Of a DNA stretch of 64,000 bases, positions 48,022 through 57,626 are shown in pieces. How positions within the stretch are numbered: position 1 is the stretch's first letter; every line of letters begins with the position of its first letter. The DNA comes from Paraphysomonas bandaiensis (Eukaryota; Chrysophyceae): assembly GCA_965644295.1 (NCBI GenBank), contig CBFFRP010000120.1:55639-119638 (forward strand), written 5' to 3'. The translations under genes and the position numbers were made by a program. Below the pieces are notes generated by a model. The model was not told the DNA's origin. It saw only the letters and a program-made list of their open reading frames with translations, and searched no databases.

Positions 48022-48933
48022 TGCATGCTATTAATTGAGTGGGTATGATCGTTGAGTTAACAGATAGTGTGATATGAACAAAAGAGTTCTATAGATGTAT
48101 ATATATGACTGGGAAGGTAGAGAGGAGAGTGTCCTCTATGCTCTCATAGCATCACAGTATTAACGGACTCCATGTGTGCATATACTGTAGTAAAATACCC
48201 AGATTTTTAAGCATCTCAAATTCAGGCACCCAAATAAACTGGATTCTTCCAAAGTCAAATATCCAGGTTTTTAAGCATTGCAGAGAACAGAGAGATGTCC
48301 ACAAAGAACATAGAGAGCAGAGTACATACACACACAGCAGTACATATATAGCAGTACATATACAGCAGTACATATATAGCAGTACATATACAGCAGTACA
48401 TATATAGCAGTACATATATAGCAGTACATATATAGCAGTACATATATAGCAGTACATATACAGCAGTACATATATAGCAGTACATATACAGCAGTACATA
48501 TATAGCAGTACATATATAGCAGTACATATACAGCAGTACATATACAGCAGTACATATACAGCAGTACATATATAGCAGTACATATATAGCAGTACATATA
48601 CAGCAGTACTTATACAGCAGTACATATATAGCAGTACATATATAGCAGTACATATACAGCAGTACATATACAGCAGTACATATACAGCAGTACATATCCC
48701 CCCTATTGTGTATATAATGTACTTGTACTCTGTATGTAGTCTGCTGTATGTACTCTACATACTCGCTCCCTCCTCATAGCCCAGCAGTGTATGCATATAT
48801 AAGCACACAGCATCTCCATATACATACATACAAGTAATTACCAAACTAATTACTACCTCCAACCACATAAACCTCCTACTCCGTGTCTTCATTCCAACTC
48901 TCTCCTACTCCCTCCCTCTCTCTACTATTACTA
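48022..48933. other. Intergenic region upstream of the ubiquitin-like gene
   Basis: Besides the 14-bp minisatellite, this contains an imperfect direct repeat at ~48,197-48,226 and ~48,255-48,284 (ATA-CCCAG(A/G)TTTTTAAGCAT-type). A pyrimidine-rich stretch lies at ~48,870-48,930 just before the start codon. Confidence 0.45.
48340..48697. repeat. Minisatellite, 14-bp unit GCAGTACATATA(T/C)A
   Basis: About 25 tandem 14-bp units differ mainly at one T/C position, with one ACTTAT variant at ~48,608. The period is not a multiple of three, so all three minus-strand frames stay open and encode the same Cys/Tyr/Ile-rich repeat. Those frames are artefacts. The array lies ~240 bp upstream of the ubiquitin-like gene. 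Confidence 0.95.
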
Positions 48934-49468
48934 ATGCAGATTTGGGTTAAGGTATACATACATATACATACATACATATATAAGTAACGTCTAACACATA
49001 CATATATATATACAGACTCTCACAGGACGGAAGGTGTGATCACATTCATATGAATCATAACACATCTCATCATATATGTATTGTTGTAGATATCTTTTAA
49101 TTTTGAAAGCGAACAAACGGTATGTGGGTTTATATATATACTCATCTATATGTTTGAGTGTATTGACAGGTTATTGATGTCAAGCATGCTATAGAAGAGA
49201 AAGAAGGCATTCAAGTTGATCAGATCAGGTATGTTTTTATAATTATGACTACTATACTTCTAACATCTGATGTTTAGATTGATATATTGCGGACAACAAC
49301 TGTAAGTTACAAACCGACTCATGTTGTTGACTTCAATGCAATTCATGTTTTGATTGTTGAATATTCAGGAACAACGAGAAATCTTTGGCCGACTACAATG
49401 TGTCAGCAGGTGAAACCTTCAATGTAGTTTTGCAACTAAGAGGTGGACAGCTTTACAATATGTTGTAA
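48934..49468 (+). CDS. Divergent ubiquitin-like modifier
   Basis: Six exons (48934-48951, 49016-49033, 49090-49119, 49170-49228, 49278-49301, 49369-49468) give an 82-aa protein, in frame. It aligns without gaps to ubiquitin over 76 residues: MQIWVKTLTG at the start, KEGI(32-36)..DQIRLIYCGQQL, LADYN and LRGG at 73-76. A six-residue extension (QLYNML) must be cut off to expose the diglycine. Ubiquitin Lys6, Lys27 and Lys33 are kept. Lys11, Lys29, Lys48 and Lys63 are replaced (Arg, His, Gln, Ala). Ile44 is kept, but position 72 is Gln instead of Arg (Ala in NEDD8). It is therefore a ubiquitin-fold modifier able to conjugate in principle but not to form Lys48 or Lys63 chains. Orthology to NEDD8 or another modifier is unclear. 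Two exons are only 18 nt. Confidence 0.85.
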
Positions 49469-51034
49469 TTCAAAACACAAGTAGCATACTTAGAAGTAGC
49501 AAGGCTAATAATAGTTTTCATGCCTTGTTAATGGTTTCAGTACTATTTTTTTGAATAGTGTATGACACAGTTGTCTGCGTAGTAGTCTATGGCCGACTAA
49601 TGGTTATCTCTTAGCCGCAATTGAAACTGTAGTATGTCAAGCTTAATTCTTACCTCAGAAACACTCTTACTTTTAATTAAAGTATAAAGTTCTTGCACAC
49701 TCAACTAAGGGGCTGTTGGCGGTTTTATTTCAAATATGACTTTTTTTCAAAATCAAAGCGCATGAAATTAGTATTGTACTGTAGAAGTGCATCTAACCAG
49801 GGCCAGGTAAAAATATAGCGGATTGCTATTTCTCTTCTTAGTGCCCAATATATTGCAACATATTTAAGATTATTATTAGTCCTTAAAATATTATTATTTC
49901 TTTTGCAGGCAATATATTGTTATCGACCCTGGTCTGTACCATGCACTTTCTTCCCTTCATAACATACAATGGAAGCAGATAAACTATTGTAAATTGTAGT
50001 GTTTTGTTTCCTCTCCCTGCTTTATGCACTATACACTATACTATTCGATTTGGGTTAGGTATTTAAATATTAGTAAATATTTGGTGTATTTAACTTTGAA
50101 AGATAATCAGTGAGAAAATATGTATCACAATTTTAAGATAACAGCTCACATTTTATTAAGACGACGACAAAAATATAACGAATATTTTATTCTTTTCACT
50201 TTCATTCCGCTACGCTTCATAATAGCGCCCTTTGTAAACAAGACTTAAAGTTATATGTTAAATACATTAAATCAATGACGAAATTATATTACTCTTAATA
50301 ATTCTTCCTTAAAAAGTAAAATTTGAAAGAGAAGTGATACAGTAATTGAGTGAAATCAACACAGTCTTTATACCTTTCATTCTTCATTTTATTGAATAAG
50401 TATAGTTACATTTGACCATCATTTTGAAACTATTTTAACGCAGTAAGACTTCGATACTTTTATTATTACTTAGGAAATTATCCTTAATAATACTGACCAA
50501 ATATCTCAGTTTCTATATATATCACTTTTCTCTTCTTTCATTATGTAGCGTGGCGGAAAGAAAGAATACAGAATTCTTTAAATCTATTTTAGTTGTCGTC
50601 TTTTATGTGTTCACAACTTTGTTATAGCTGAGTAAGTATTATTTATAGTCTGACAAGCTTTATTTTTCTCATATAGGAGAGACCACTTCAATTTCTAATG
50701 AACTCAACTTTTGTCAAAGTCACATTACTTTGTCCGATATAGATAGTATTGTGTGGCCATGTGACACTGTAATGAAGCAGTATACATACATGTCGCCTTT
50801 TTTATAGTTAGAGGTAATGTCAGCACTAGGAGTGCTGATAAACCCAGAATTATTGCAAACAACAAATGCGTCAAAATCTACAGATCAGAGCCCTGTGAGT
50901 AGCATCCGAGAACTAGCATATTGCTACCGAATTATACTACTATAATCTCATTGTCCTGTGTAACATTGATGCTAACACAATTTATGACAATATTGTTATG
51001 ATGCCTTAACTAGTTCCATACTTTATATGAAAGA
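49469..51034. other. AT-rich intergenic region
   Basis: No gene is supported. Positions 49,797-49,928 are a possible small non-autonomous hAT relative: ends ACCAGGG...CCCTGGT with an AATATATTG motif inside, as in the hAT at 35,492. No clear target duplication is visible. Two protein-like frames next to splice-like sites lie at ~50,680-50,800 and ~50,810-50,945 but cannot be joined into a gene. Confidence 0.4.
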
Positions 51035-51215
51035 TGAAAGTCTTATTATTAGCAATAGGCGTCAAGAATCATCACCAGATAAGTACTAGATGAAAACTAG
51101 TTAAGCTCGATAGACTTCTACCTGCAAATAACTAGTGCAAATACTCATATATACTACTATGTGACGCTACGAAAGCTGTTTGTGCGTCGCCGCAAGCACC
51201 AAGGTGCGACTGCAT
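51035..51215 (-). repeat. LINE tail copy, 5'-truncated
   Basis: Starts at GAAAGTCTTATTATTAGC and TAGGCGTC and ends just after CGCAAGCACCAAGGTGCGAC. The same tail sits at the 3' ends of the LINE copies at 1,679 and 51,647. Confidence 0.65.
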
Positions 51216-51434
51216 ACTTTATATTTCATGGCAAACATTTTTCACCATTTTGGCTTGGCGGAGTAATATAACTATATCTGTTTTTATCCTATGTTAGAAT
51301 TACACAGTACACTGATGTTAAACTTGCTCTACATGTGAACCGTAACCTTACTTTGTTGCACACAACGTACTTTCAAGAAAGAATTATAATTATTAATCTC
51401 AATACTCCATAACATATTATTGTAACATCTGCTT

Positions 51435-51646
51435 TCAAAAACATCTGTTTATCATATATGTTCACCAGTCACTCCTATATCTCTATATCTTATATAGTCA
51501 TACATCAGTAACTGAATTCATTTCTATTGTAACTATATTAACCCATTACACCTATGAGTTGATTGCACCCCATTAACTCACTTCAATTGCACGATATATA
51601 CCACAAGTCACAAGATACTGTAGAACCAACATCCTATATATTGAAT
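51435..51646. repeat. Direct repeat unit, copy 1 (interrupted second copy at 54,164-54,340)
   Basis: The segment containing CACCAGTCACTCCTATAT and CAATTGCA(C)GATATATA matches 54,190-54,330. The start of a second unit (ACCAACATCCTAT at 51,634) is broken by the LINE insertion and resumes at ~54,177 with the same 13 bases, which therefore form the target duplication. Confidence 0.6.
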
Positions 51647-51816
51647 GTCTTTTTATTTAGCAATAATAGGCGTTAAAAACTCGTTCCGATATAGTGGCTA
51701 GTTGAATGCTAGATCTACTAGTTAGACCTCTACCCATAACTAATCAGCCCAAATTCTATTATCCTACTATTTAACGCTACAGAAGCTGCTTGTGCGTCGC
51801 CGCAAGCACCAAGGTG

Positions 51817-52965
51817 TGTGACCACGTGGCATTTCACATGCCTCAGTCACGTGTCTATAGTAAGTGCAAAACCACTAACTACGGGATGAAGACAGAGACG
51901 ATAGAAGTATCAGAAACATATCATTATTACGCTACAGATTACTGAAGAACTAGCACTAGGACTGGAGGTACAATTTCCCATAATCTGCCAACAGCTCTTC
52001 GCCGGCCGCAACTGCCCGAGTGGTCTGCACCCAGACCACGTCCAAGCCGGACTCATCTACTACAAATTCGCAGTTGAAGCGCCAGCCAGCAGCATGGTCA
52101 GAAGGATACACCGTGTTTATATACCTACCATGATTATGAGGCACCCGGGCCAAATAAGCTTGGGACCCCAGCGGCCAAAGGTAACCTATGTCCCGAGTGT
52201 CCCACACCTCTGGTAGAAGTCCAACACGCACTGGCAGACTTCACCTCTTGCATCATACGATGACGAGTGCAAGTAAGGAACAACTTTGCACAGTTGCCTA
52301 TGTGCATCAAGTTGTCCCTCGGGGCATCGAACGGAGCGTTCCCACATACGCCTAGCAGCAGCCCTTTCACGGTAGGCATACCGATACCGATGGGACCTAC
52401 GTAATAAAGAGCCCCGTCCCCTACGATTGCGAGGTTTAGGCTTAGTGGAGACCGCTGCTGGATCTGTAGTGGCAGACATTGTTTATGCAGCAATGGATAT
52501 GATGTATGTATCTGATGTGGACATTGGTTCTTAGTCTGAGATAGTAGATGTAGGAAAAGCATCATACGGTATGCTGCACACTCACATACATGTTGGTCCA
52601 TTGTAATACAGTAGCAGTACTCTGAATACGCAGTATTCAACGGCTAATTTACAAACTGGCGAGTGTGGTGTGTGGTGTCATCGCGAGTGTGGTGTGTTGT
52701 GCTTGTTCTATGTTGCATTGCTTTACAGCTCAGTGTTTTGTTAAGTGTTGTTCTGTTTGTACACTAGTGTTCTGACTTCACTGGAGGTGGGGTTTGCGCG
52801 GTGATTCTTGGAGGGAGTCACTAGTACAAGCTTGCAACGCTTGACATACTGTTTAGAGTAATAATCATCCTGTTCTCCTGCAATCAGACGTACATATAGC
52901 TCTGGTTAACTCATTGTGTTTGTTTCTGCTGCACAGCCTTGGTTATCAAACCTGGCTGTGTCACA
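51817..52965 (-). mobile_element. Nested 1,149-bp element with TGTGAC/GTCACA ends and 4-bp target duplication
   Basis: The LINE copy at 1,679-2,150 shows the uninterrupted join (GGTGCGACCACTTCC). Here that join is split: GGTG at 51,813-51,816, then TGTGACCACG..., and on the other side ...GTGTCACA followed by GGTG at 52,966-52,969. The insert therefore has perfect 6-bp terminal inverted repeats beginning TG and ending CA, and a 4-bp target duplication. It could be a solo LTR or a small DNA element. It contains a SET-domain-like frame. Confidence 0.6.
51956..52479 (-). pseudogene. SET-domain-like frame, split
   Basis: Two overlapping minus-strand frames. The first (52,479-52,186) starts at an ATG and encodes a basic Arg-rich stretch followed by a Cys-containing part. 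The second (~52,250-51,956) ends with a SET-domain C-terminus: NHGRYINTV, WRFNCEFVV and GEELLADYGKLY, matching the catalytic NxxNC...GEEL..DYG pattern. A frameshift or an unrecognised intron separates them. It lies inside the nested mobile element, so it may be a captured or element-encoded methyltransferase-like gene. It is probably not functional as it stands. Confidence 0.5.
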
Positions 52966-53027
52966 GGTGCAACCACTTCCGTTCTTGATGTTGTGTGTGA
53001 GTTCGCCCTGCTCGTGTGTCTGAGGAC

Positions 53028-54176
53028 TCACTGGCGCGTGTTGTCCGGGGGTCTCCCCTTGGGATAAGGTTCCGCCTGGCTCTGAGGTACCGGGTTCTGT
53101 ATTAAGGTCCTGAGTGTACCGAGCACTAGATGTGTGTATTGAAAGGTTGATGGTGTGGTGGAGTGTAGCGGTGTCACCATGCACAGTTTGGGCGTTGGGC
53201 ATAGGAGGAGTTGCCGGAGACGTCGTCGCCGTTGTCTAGGGCCTGTTGGTTTCATACGGTCCGGTGCTATGGTCCTTTGTGTATGGTTGGGAGGGTTCAT
53301 AGGTGCGGTGGGCGGTGTTCCAGTCTTGGTTCGTCTGTGGATTCCTAGTAATCTTAGCACCCTTGGGCGTTTCCGTTTCTGTCTTTGTTGTGGACTCGGC
53401 CGCGGTAGTAGCCTTGGGGGACCTTTCCGTAGGGTCACGTATCTTCTACTTCGATCTTGGATCATGAGCTTTGCTGCAGCGAAAAGCGGTAGAAGTAATT
53501 TGATGATCGCTGATTCGATGCTGCGCAGTCCTTGGGATGTCAGTGACTCATGGATGTGATCTCCAAAAACCATTTCAAGCTGTGTAGTTGTGATGGTACC
53601 CGTCCAGAATCTCTCCACCTGTGGCACGGAAGGGTTCCAGGCCCTGCTGGAGAGTCGCTGTAGTACAGTGGTGGTCCATTGGGGTAGTTCCGGATTTCTC
53701 ATTTCTTCTAGAAGCGCGTTTTTGTGGCTGTGAAATGCAGACTCCCTTATCTGTGTTAAGGTGTCGTTTGTACAGTCTAAACACATATGCTTGAGTGAGT
53801 CTAGTCTAAATCCGCAGTCAGAGCATACAGCTTTAGCCATGTCGAGTCCGTGTTTGGTTTTCGCCCGGTTTCTTCCTATGCTGAAGGATTTGTCCCATGT
53901 CAGTGCTGCATTGAGTACTCGTTGGCTCAGGTGGGAGCTCACTTTGTCCTTTGATGGGCCACCATCTGCTTGCGCCAGTTTGCGCGGAAGTAGTGCTCCG
54001 CTGTCTTTCCAGTATCCAGGAGCCCGGTCAGGATTGTGACCGTAGCGTTGGTCTCGGAGAGCTGTGTAGGCCTCCAGCGCCCGTTGATTACGGAGGGATT
54101 GGAAATCCGTGAGCAGAGGGCTAGTGCGATACGGCCGTCGTTCCCCAGTTAGGCGCCAGTGCCATAAACCCTCGGT
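53028..54176 (-). pseudogene. C-terminal part of a LINE polyprotein
   Basis: An open minus-strand frame runs from the truncation point (~54,176) to a stop at 53,028. The first ~130 residues are Arg/Leu-rich with HRLxxR-like helices. They are followed by a cysteine cluster CSDCGFRLDSLKHMCLDC, the CCHC-like finger found after the reverse-transcriptase domain in several LINE clades. The end is Pro/Arg-rich. The reverse-transcriptase core and any endonuclease are missing, so this is a dead fragment. The last part matches the copy at 1,878-2,147. Confidence 0.65.
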
Positions 54177-54189
54177 ACCAACATCCTAT

Positions 54190-54826
54190 GTACTATGTAC
54201 ACCAGTCAATCCTATATCCATAAGTTTCTTCGGAATTTACTTCCTTTGTAACTACACGTGCTAATTTAATCTATTGTACAGTATGAACGCATTTCAATTG
54301 CATAATATATAATATATATCATATCCTACAGCAGACAACAACTGCATAACCACGGCGTTGTAATAAATAATAGTAGAATAAAAAAGTTGGTATGTAGTTA
54401 TGTGCATTGCCCAATCCAATATATTATCTGCAGCCTTGCCGACATAGACACGATTTGGGGCAGTAAATAAAAAAACACAAAGCCACAATATGTACAACAT
54501 AAAATAGTGTTTATTGACTGAACTGGCACAAAGAATAGATAGAAATTCAATCTAAGTTTGTACAGCACAAAGTATTCTTCATTCATACTGTGATATATTT
54601 CTACGTACCATATCACATTTGTAATATACAAAAGAATCCAAACAATAAATATTACAATACCACAGCCATACACTCGCCCTCGCAGTTCCGAACGAAAAAA
54701 TGCAAGGCCTCACATATTTTCCCCTCACACCTCCATGATACACTGTATGTCACAACCTACAGCTGATCACACCTTACATGGAGTAGCCGCCACCGTATAG
54801 CACAACGATTTACCCGACCGAATTCA
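54190..54826. other. Repeat remnant and intergenic sequence
   Basis: 54,190-54,340 is the second copy of the unit at 51,435-51,646. The remainder is AT-rich without a credible gene. Frames at 54,294-54,673 are low-complexity. Confidence 0.45.
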
Positions 54827-56383
54827 CTATTTCACTTCACGTATGGTTTCCTCTATGCGGGTAATAGCGTTGTACATTGCCTGAAACGTCATTGCCATCG
54901 TCTCTACCACTTCTTCCACTCCTTGAGTTCTGCGTCCCATTTGCACGTTTAGACGATCTATTTGGCCTCGACACAACTGGCCTAACATATCTACTATTTT
55001 CCAATTCAAACCCTGAAGAGACACTCATTTCACCAAATGAATTAAAAGCATGGCATGGCAGGCATACATATAATGCATCCCTAATACAACACGCTGACAC
55101 GAAGCAATCACGTCCATGCAGCTGAGATTTGGTTAATAGCAGAGCAATCTTACCCGCCATTCGTGCCAGTGCCCAATCAATATTCTCACTGTTGACTTTC
55201 ATTGGGACTGGCGATTCCTCCAGCTGCTTCCTAGCAGACTCATAGAGAGTACTTGTGCGGCGTAAGAAGTCCTTTAGCACAGAAAGATGAATGTAGCGAC
55301 CAGTGGCTATGAACCGGTGAATATTTCGGATTTGGAGCGTGATTAAATCAACAGCAGGTAGCTCATACCCCCTGCATTGATGTCACATATACATATAATA
55401 GCTAAATTACTGCAGCATCAAACACTGTATCTACAGCTTATCCATCATATCCATGACTACTAGTACGACAGTACACAAGTATCATTTCATACAGTCATAA
55501 CTTACCATTTCACAAACCGCACTTTTCTCTTATTCTGAAATGCCTCTTGTAATGCCGTTTTGTAGTTGGCTGCAATCAAGTTGGTGTTGCCCCAGGCCAC
55601 AGCAGCGACAGAGCTTTGACTGCAGGAGGCAAGTAGGGACTTCGCTTGCTGTACCGAGAACCCAATTGCTTCGGGAATGAAAATGTCAATTATTGGACTG
55701 ACCTAAAAATGATGATGAGAGATAAGATATAACAAAAATAAACTGCAGTTAACCATAGTTGCAGTTGTACACTCGATCACAGTAAGCGCAAAATATGAAC
55801 ACGTCATTATGAGGCACACAAAAAAACTCCTTCTACAGTATATCCTTTACACTATACAACATATACAGCAGCATTGTACATTGATTAAGTTTCACTATAC
55901 ATGATTACTACCATTCTGTATCCATTATTATATAAATTCATTGCAGCAACTCGCATCAGCTCCGCGTCATCCGGAGACATGAATCCATCAATACATGAAC
56001 AAAACTCCTCAGGTGAAAACTCCTATAAATAACGTATATATAAACATATATATACATGTATATATATGCATACATTAACTTACATTACAGAACAAAAACA
56101 TTAATGGTATCTGTTCGCTTCCCTGTAAATCGTATATTCTATCTAGTAGAGATTTCTTATACACCATACGTGAGAGATTATCCGTTAAACATCCAGTTTC
56201 ATTGTAATATAGCACATCTCTAACAGGTACAGATGCATATGTACGAGACATATCATCTATCGATATATCTTGTATGCCTGGTATGCTGTTAAGGTAAGTA
56301 GATTTCCCTGCACACTGTGGACCAATAGTGATGATCATCTCATTGATTGACTCATATGTATGATGATTTGATGATGATATCAT
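54827..56383 (-). CDS. P-loop kinase-like protein
   Basis: Exons: 56383-56084, 56022-55912, 55702-55506, and 55371 onward. The start is the ATG at 56,383; a longer upstream frame is repeat-derived. Residues ~16-30 form a Walker A loop (IITIGPQCAGKSTYLNS), followed by a DISIDDMSRTY segment, as in AAA_33/polynucleotide-kinase-type P-loop proteins. The middle (SPEEFCSCIDGFMSPDDAELMRVAA) and exon 3 (AVAWGNTNLIAANYKTALQEA) look like a structured helical region. The C-terminus is unsettled. Splicing 55,154 to 55,012 gives 333 aa ending at 54,837. Reading the last exon in another phase gives a better coiled-coil-like end at 54,827. It probably phosphorylates a nucleic acid end or small substrate; the family is not fixed. 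Confidence 0.6.
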
Positions 56384-56637
56384 GGTTTTATATGGTATGA
56401 TATTATAATACGTATGATGTGTTGATAGTATGAGTGTGGTGTGTATGTATGTGTATGTGGGGGGTATGGACGAGTGGTGGGTTAGTATACGGCGTGAGAG
56501 CATACAGGGTTCATGTATCTGCTGATGTAGTCTTGATATCCTTTAAGAGATATGAAGTTTCATGTGAATTCATGGTATGGTATTCAATAGATGGCAATAG
56601 GAGAATGAGGTGATATATATATGGACCTTAATGGTGT
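56384..56637. promoter_or_regulatory. Upstream region of the P-loop gene
   Basis: Short interval between the start of the minus-strand P-loop gene and the microsatellite. It is rich in GTGTGTATGTATG-type sequence. No distinct element was seen. Confidence 0.3.
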
Positions 56638-57328
56638 GTGTATGTATGTATGTATGTATGTATGTATGTATGTATGTATGTATGTATGTATGTATGTATG
56701 TATGTATGTATGTATGTATGTATGTATGTATGTATGTATGTATGTATGTATGTATGTATGTATGTATGTATGTATGTATGTATGTATGTATGTATGTATG
56801 TATGTATGTATGTATGTATGTATGTATGTATGTATGTATGAATGTAGGTAGGTAGGTAGGTAGGTAGGTAGGTAGGTATGTATGTATGTATGTATGTATG
56901 TATGTATGTATGTATGTATGTATGTATGTATGTATGTATGTATGTATGTATGTATGTATGTATGTATGTATGTATGTATGTATGTATGTATGTATGTATG
57001 TATGTATGTATGTATGTATGTATGTATGTATGTATGTATGTATGTATGTATGTATGTATGTATGAATGTATGTATGTATGTATGTATGTATGTATGTATG
57101 TATGTATGTATGTATGTATGTATGTATGTATGTATGTATGTATGTATGTATGTATGTATGTATGTATGTATGTATGTATGTATGTATGTATGTATGTATG
57201 TATGTATGTATGTATGTATGTATGTATGTATGTATGTATGTATGTATGTATGTATGTATGAATGTATGTATGTATGTATGTATGTATGTATGTATGTATG
57301 TATGTCTGTATGTATGTATGTATGTATG
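56638..57328. repeat. Very long (TATG)n microsatellite, left part
   Basis: About 690 bp of almost pure TATG tetranucleotide repeat. Interruptions are a GTAG block at 56,845-56,876 and single AATG or TCTG variants (~56,840, 57,064, 57,260, 57,305). It continues at 62,247 on the other side of the copia element, so the original array was ~965 bp. Frames through it are repeat artefacts. Confidence 0.97.
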
Positions 57329-57610
57329 CGCAGAGAAAAAACACGGTACTCGGTCGGATGCTACGGATCAATAAACGGACGGAATACCCCCGTTGCCTTT
57401 TCACACAGTCTACACTACAGGTAGTCAAAAGCAAGGTTCTCTTCGCAGTTACTACAGAACTCGTTAGTAAGAGAAAATTATGTCTCTAGTCTACAGCCGT
57501 ACACTACACACTGCATAACATAACACCATACACCTCTATGTGCCCTATGCATATCTTATACAGTCACTTCAAGTACTAAACTGAAAAGAACATCCTCTTA
57601 TTTCTCTACG
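57329..57610 (-). repeat. Copia 3' LTR
   Basis: 282 bp, identical by eye to 61,965-62,246. The left flank is ...GTATG of the microsatellite. Confidence 0.95.
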
Positions 57611-57626
57611 CACCCCTGTGATGTGT

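Larger units (their letters stand above)
51647..54176 (-). mobile_element. 5'-truncated LINE (non-LTR retrotransposon) with a nested insertion
   Basis: The element is flanked by the direct repeat ACCAACATCCTAT (51,634-51,646 and ~54,177-54,189). Its 3' end is on the left (tail ending in GCTAAATAAAAAGACATTC on the minus strand). The 5' end is truncated at ~54,176. It carries the end of a reverse-transcriptase polyprotein and the tail found in the other dispersed copies. A separate 1,149-bp element is inserted between tail and coding region (51,817-52,965). The order and variable-length target duplication support target-primed retrotransposition. Confidence 0.7.

Noticed and set aside
48152-48695. 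Three minus-strand frames encoding Cys/Tyr/Ile repeats
   Set aside because: All three are translations of the 14-bp minisatellite. The same peptide appears in every frame because the period is not a multiple of three.
48297-48720. CRISPR-like array
   Set aside because: Units are contiguous 14-bp tandem repeats without unique spacers, and the genome is eukaryotic.
56610-57434. Long MYVC and HTYI repeat frames on both strands, also at 62,234-62,632
   Set aside because: Translations of the TATG/CATA microsatellite, not proteins.
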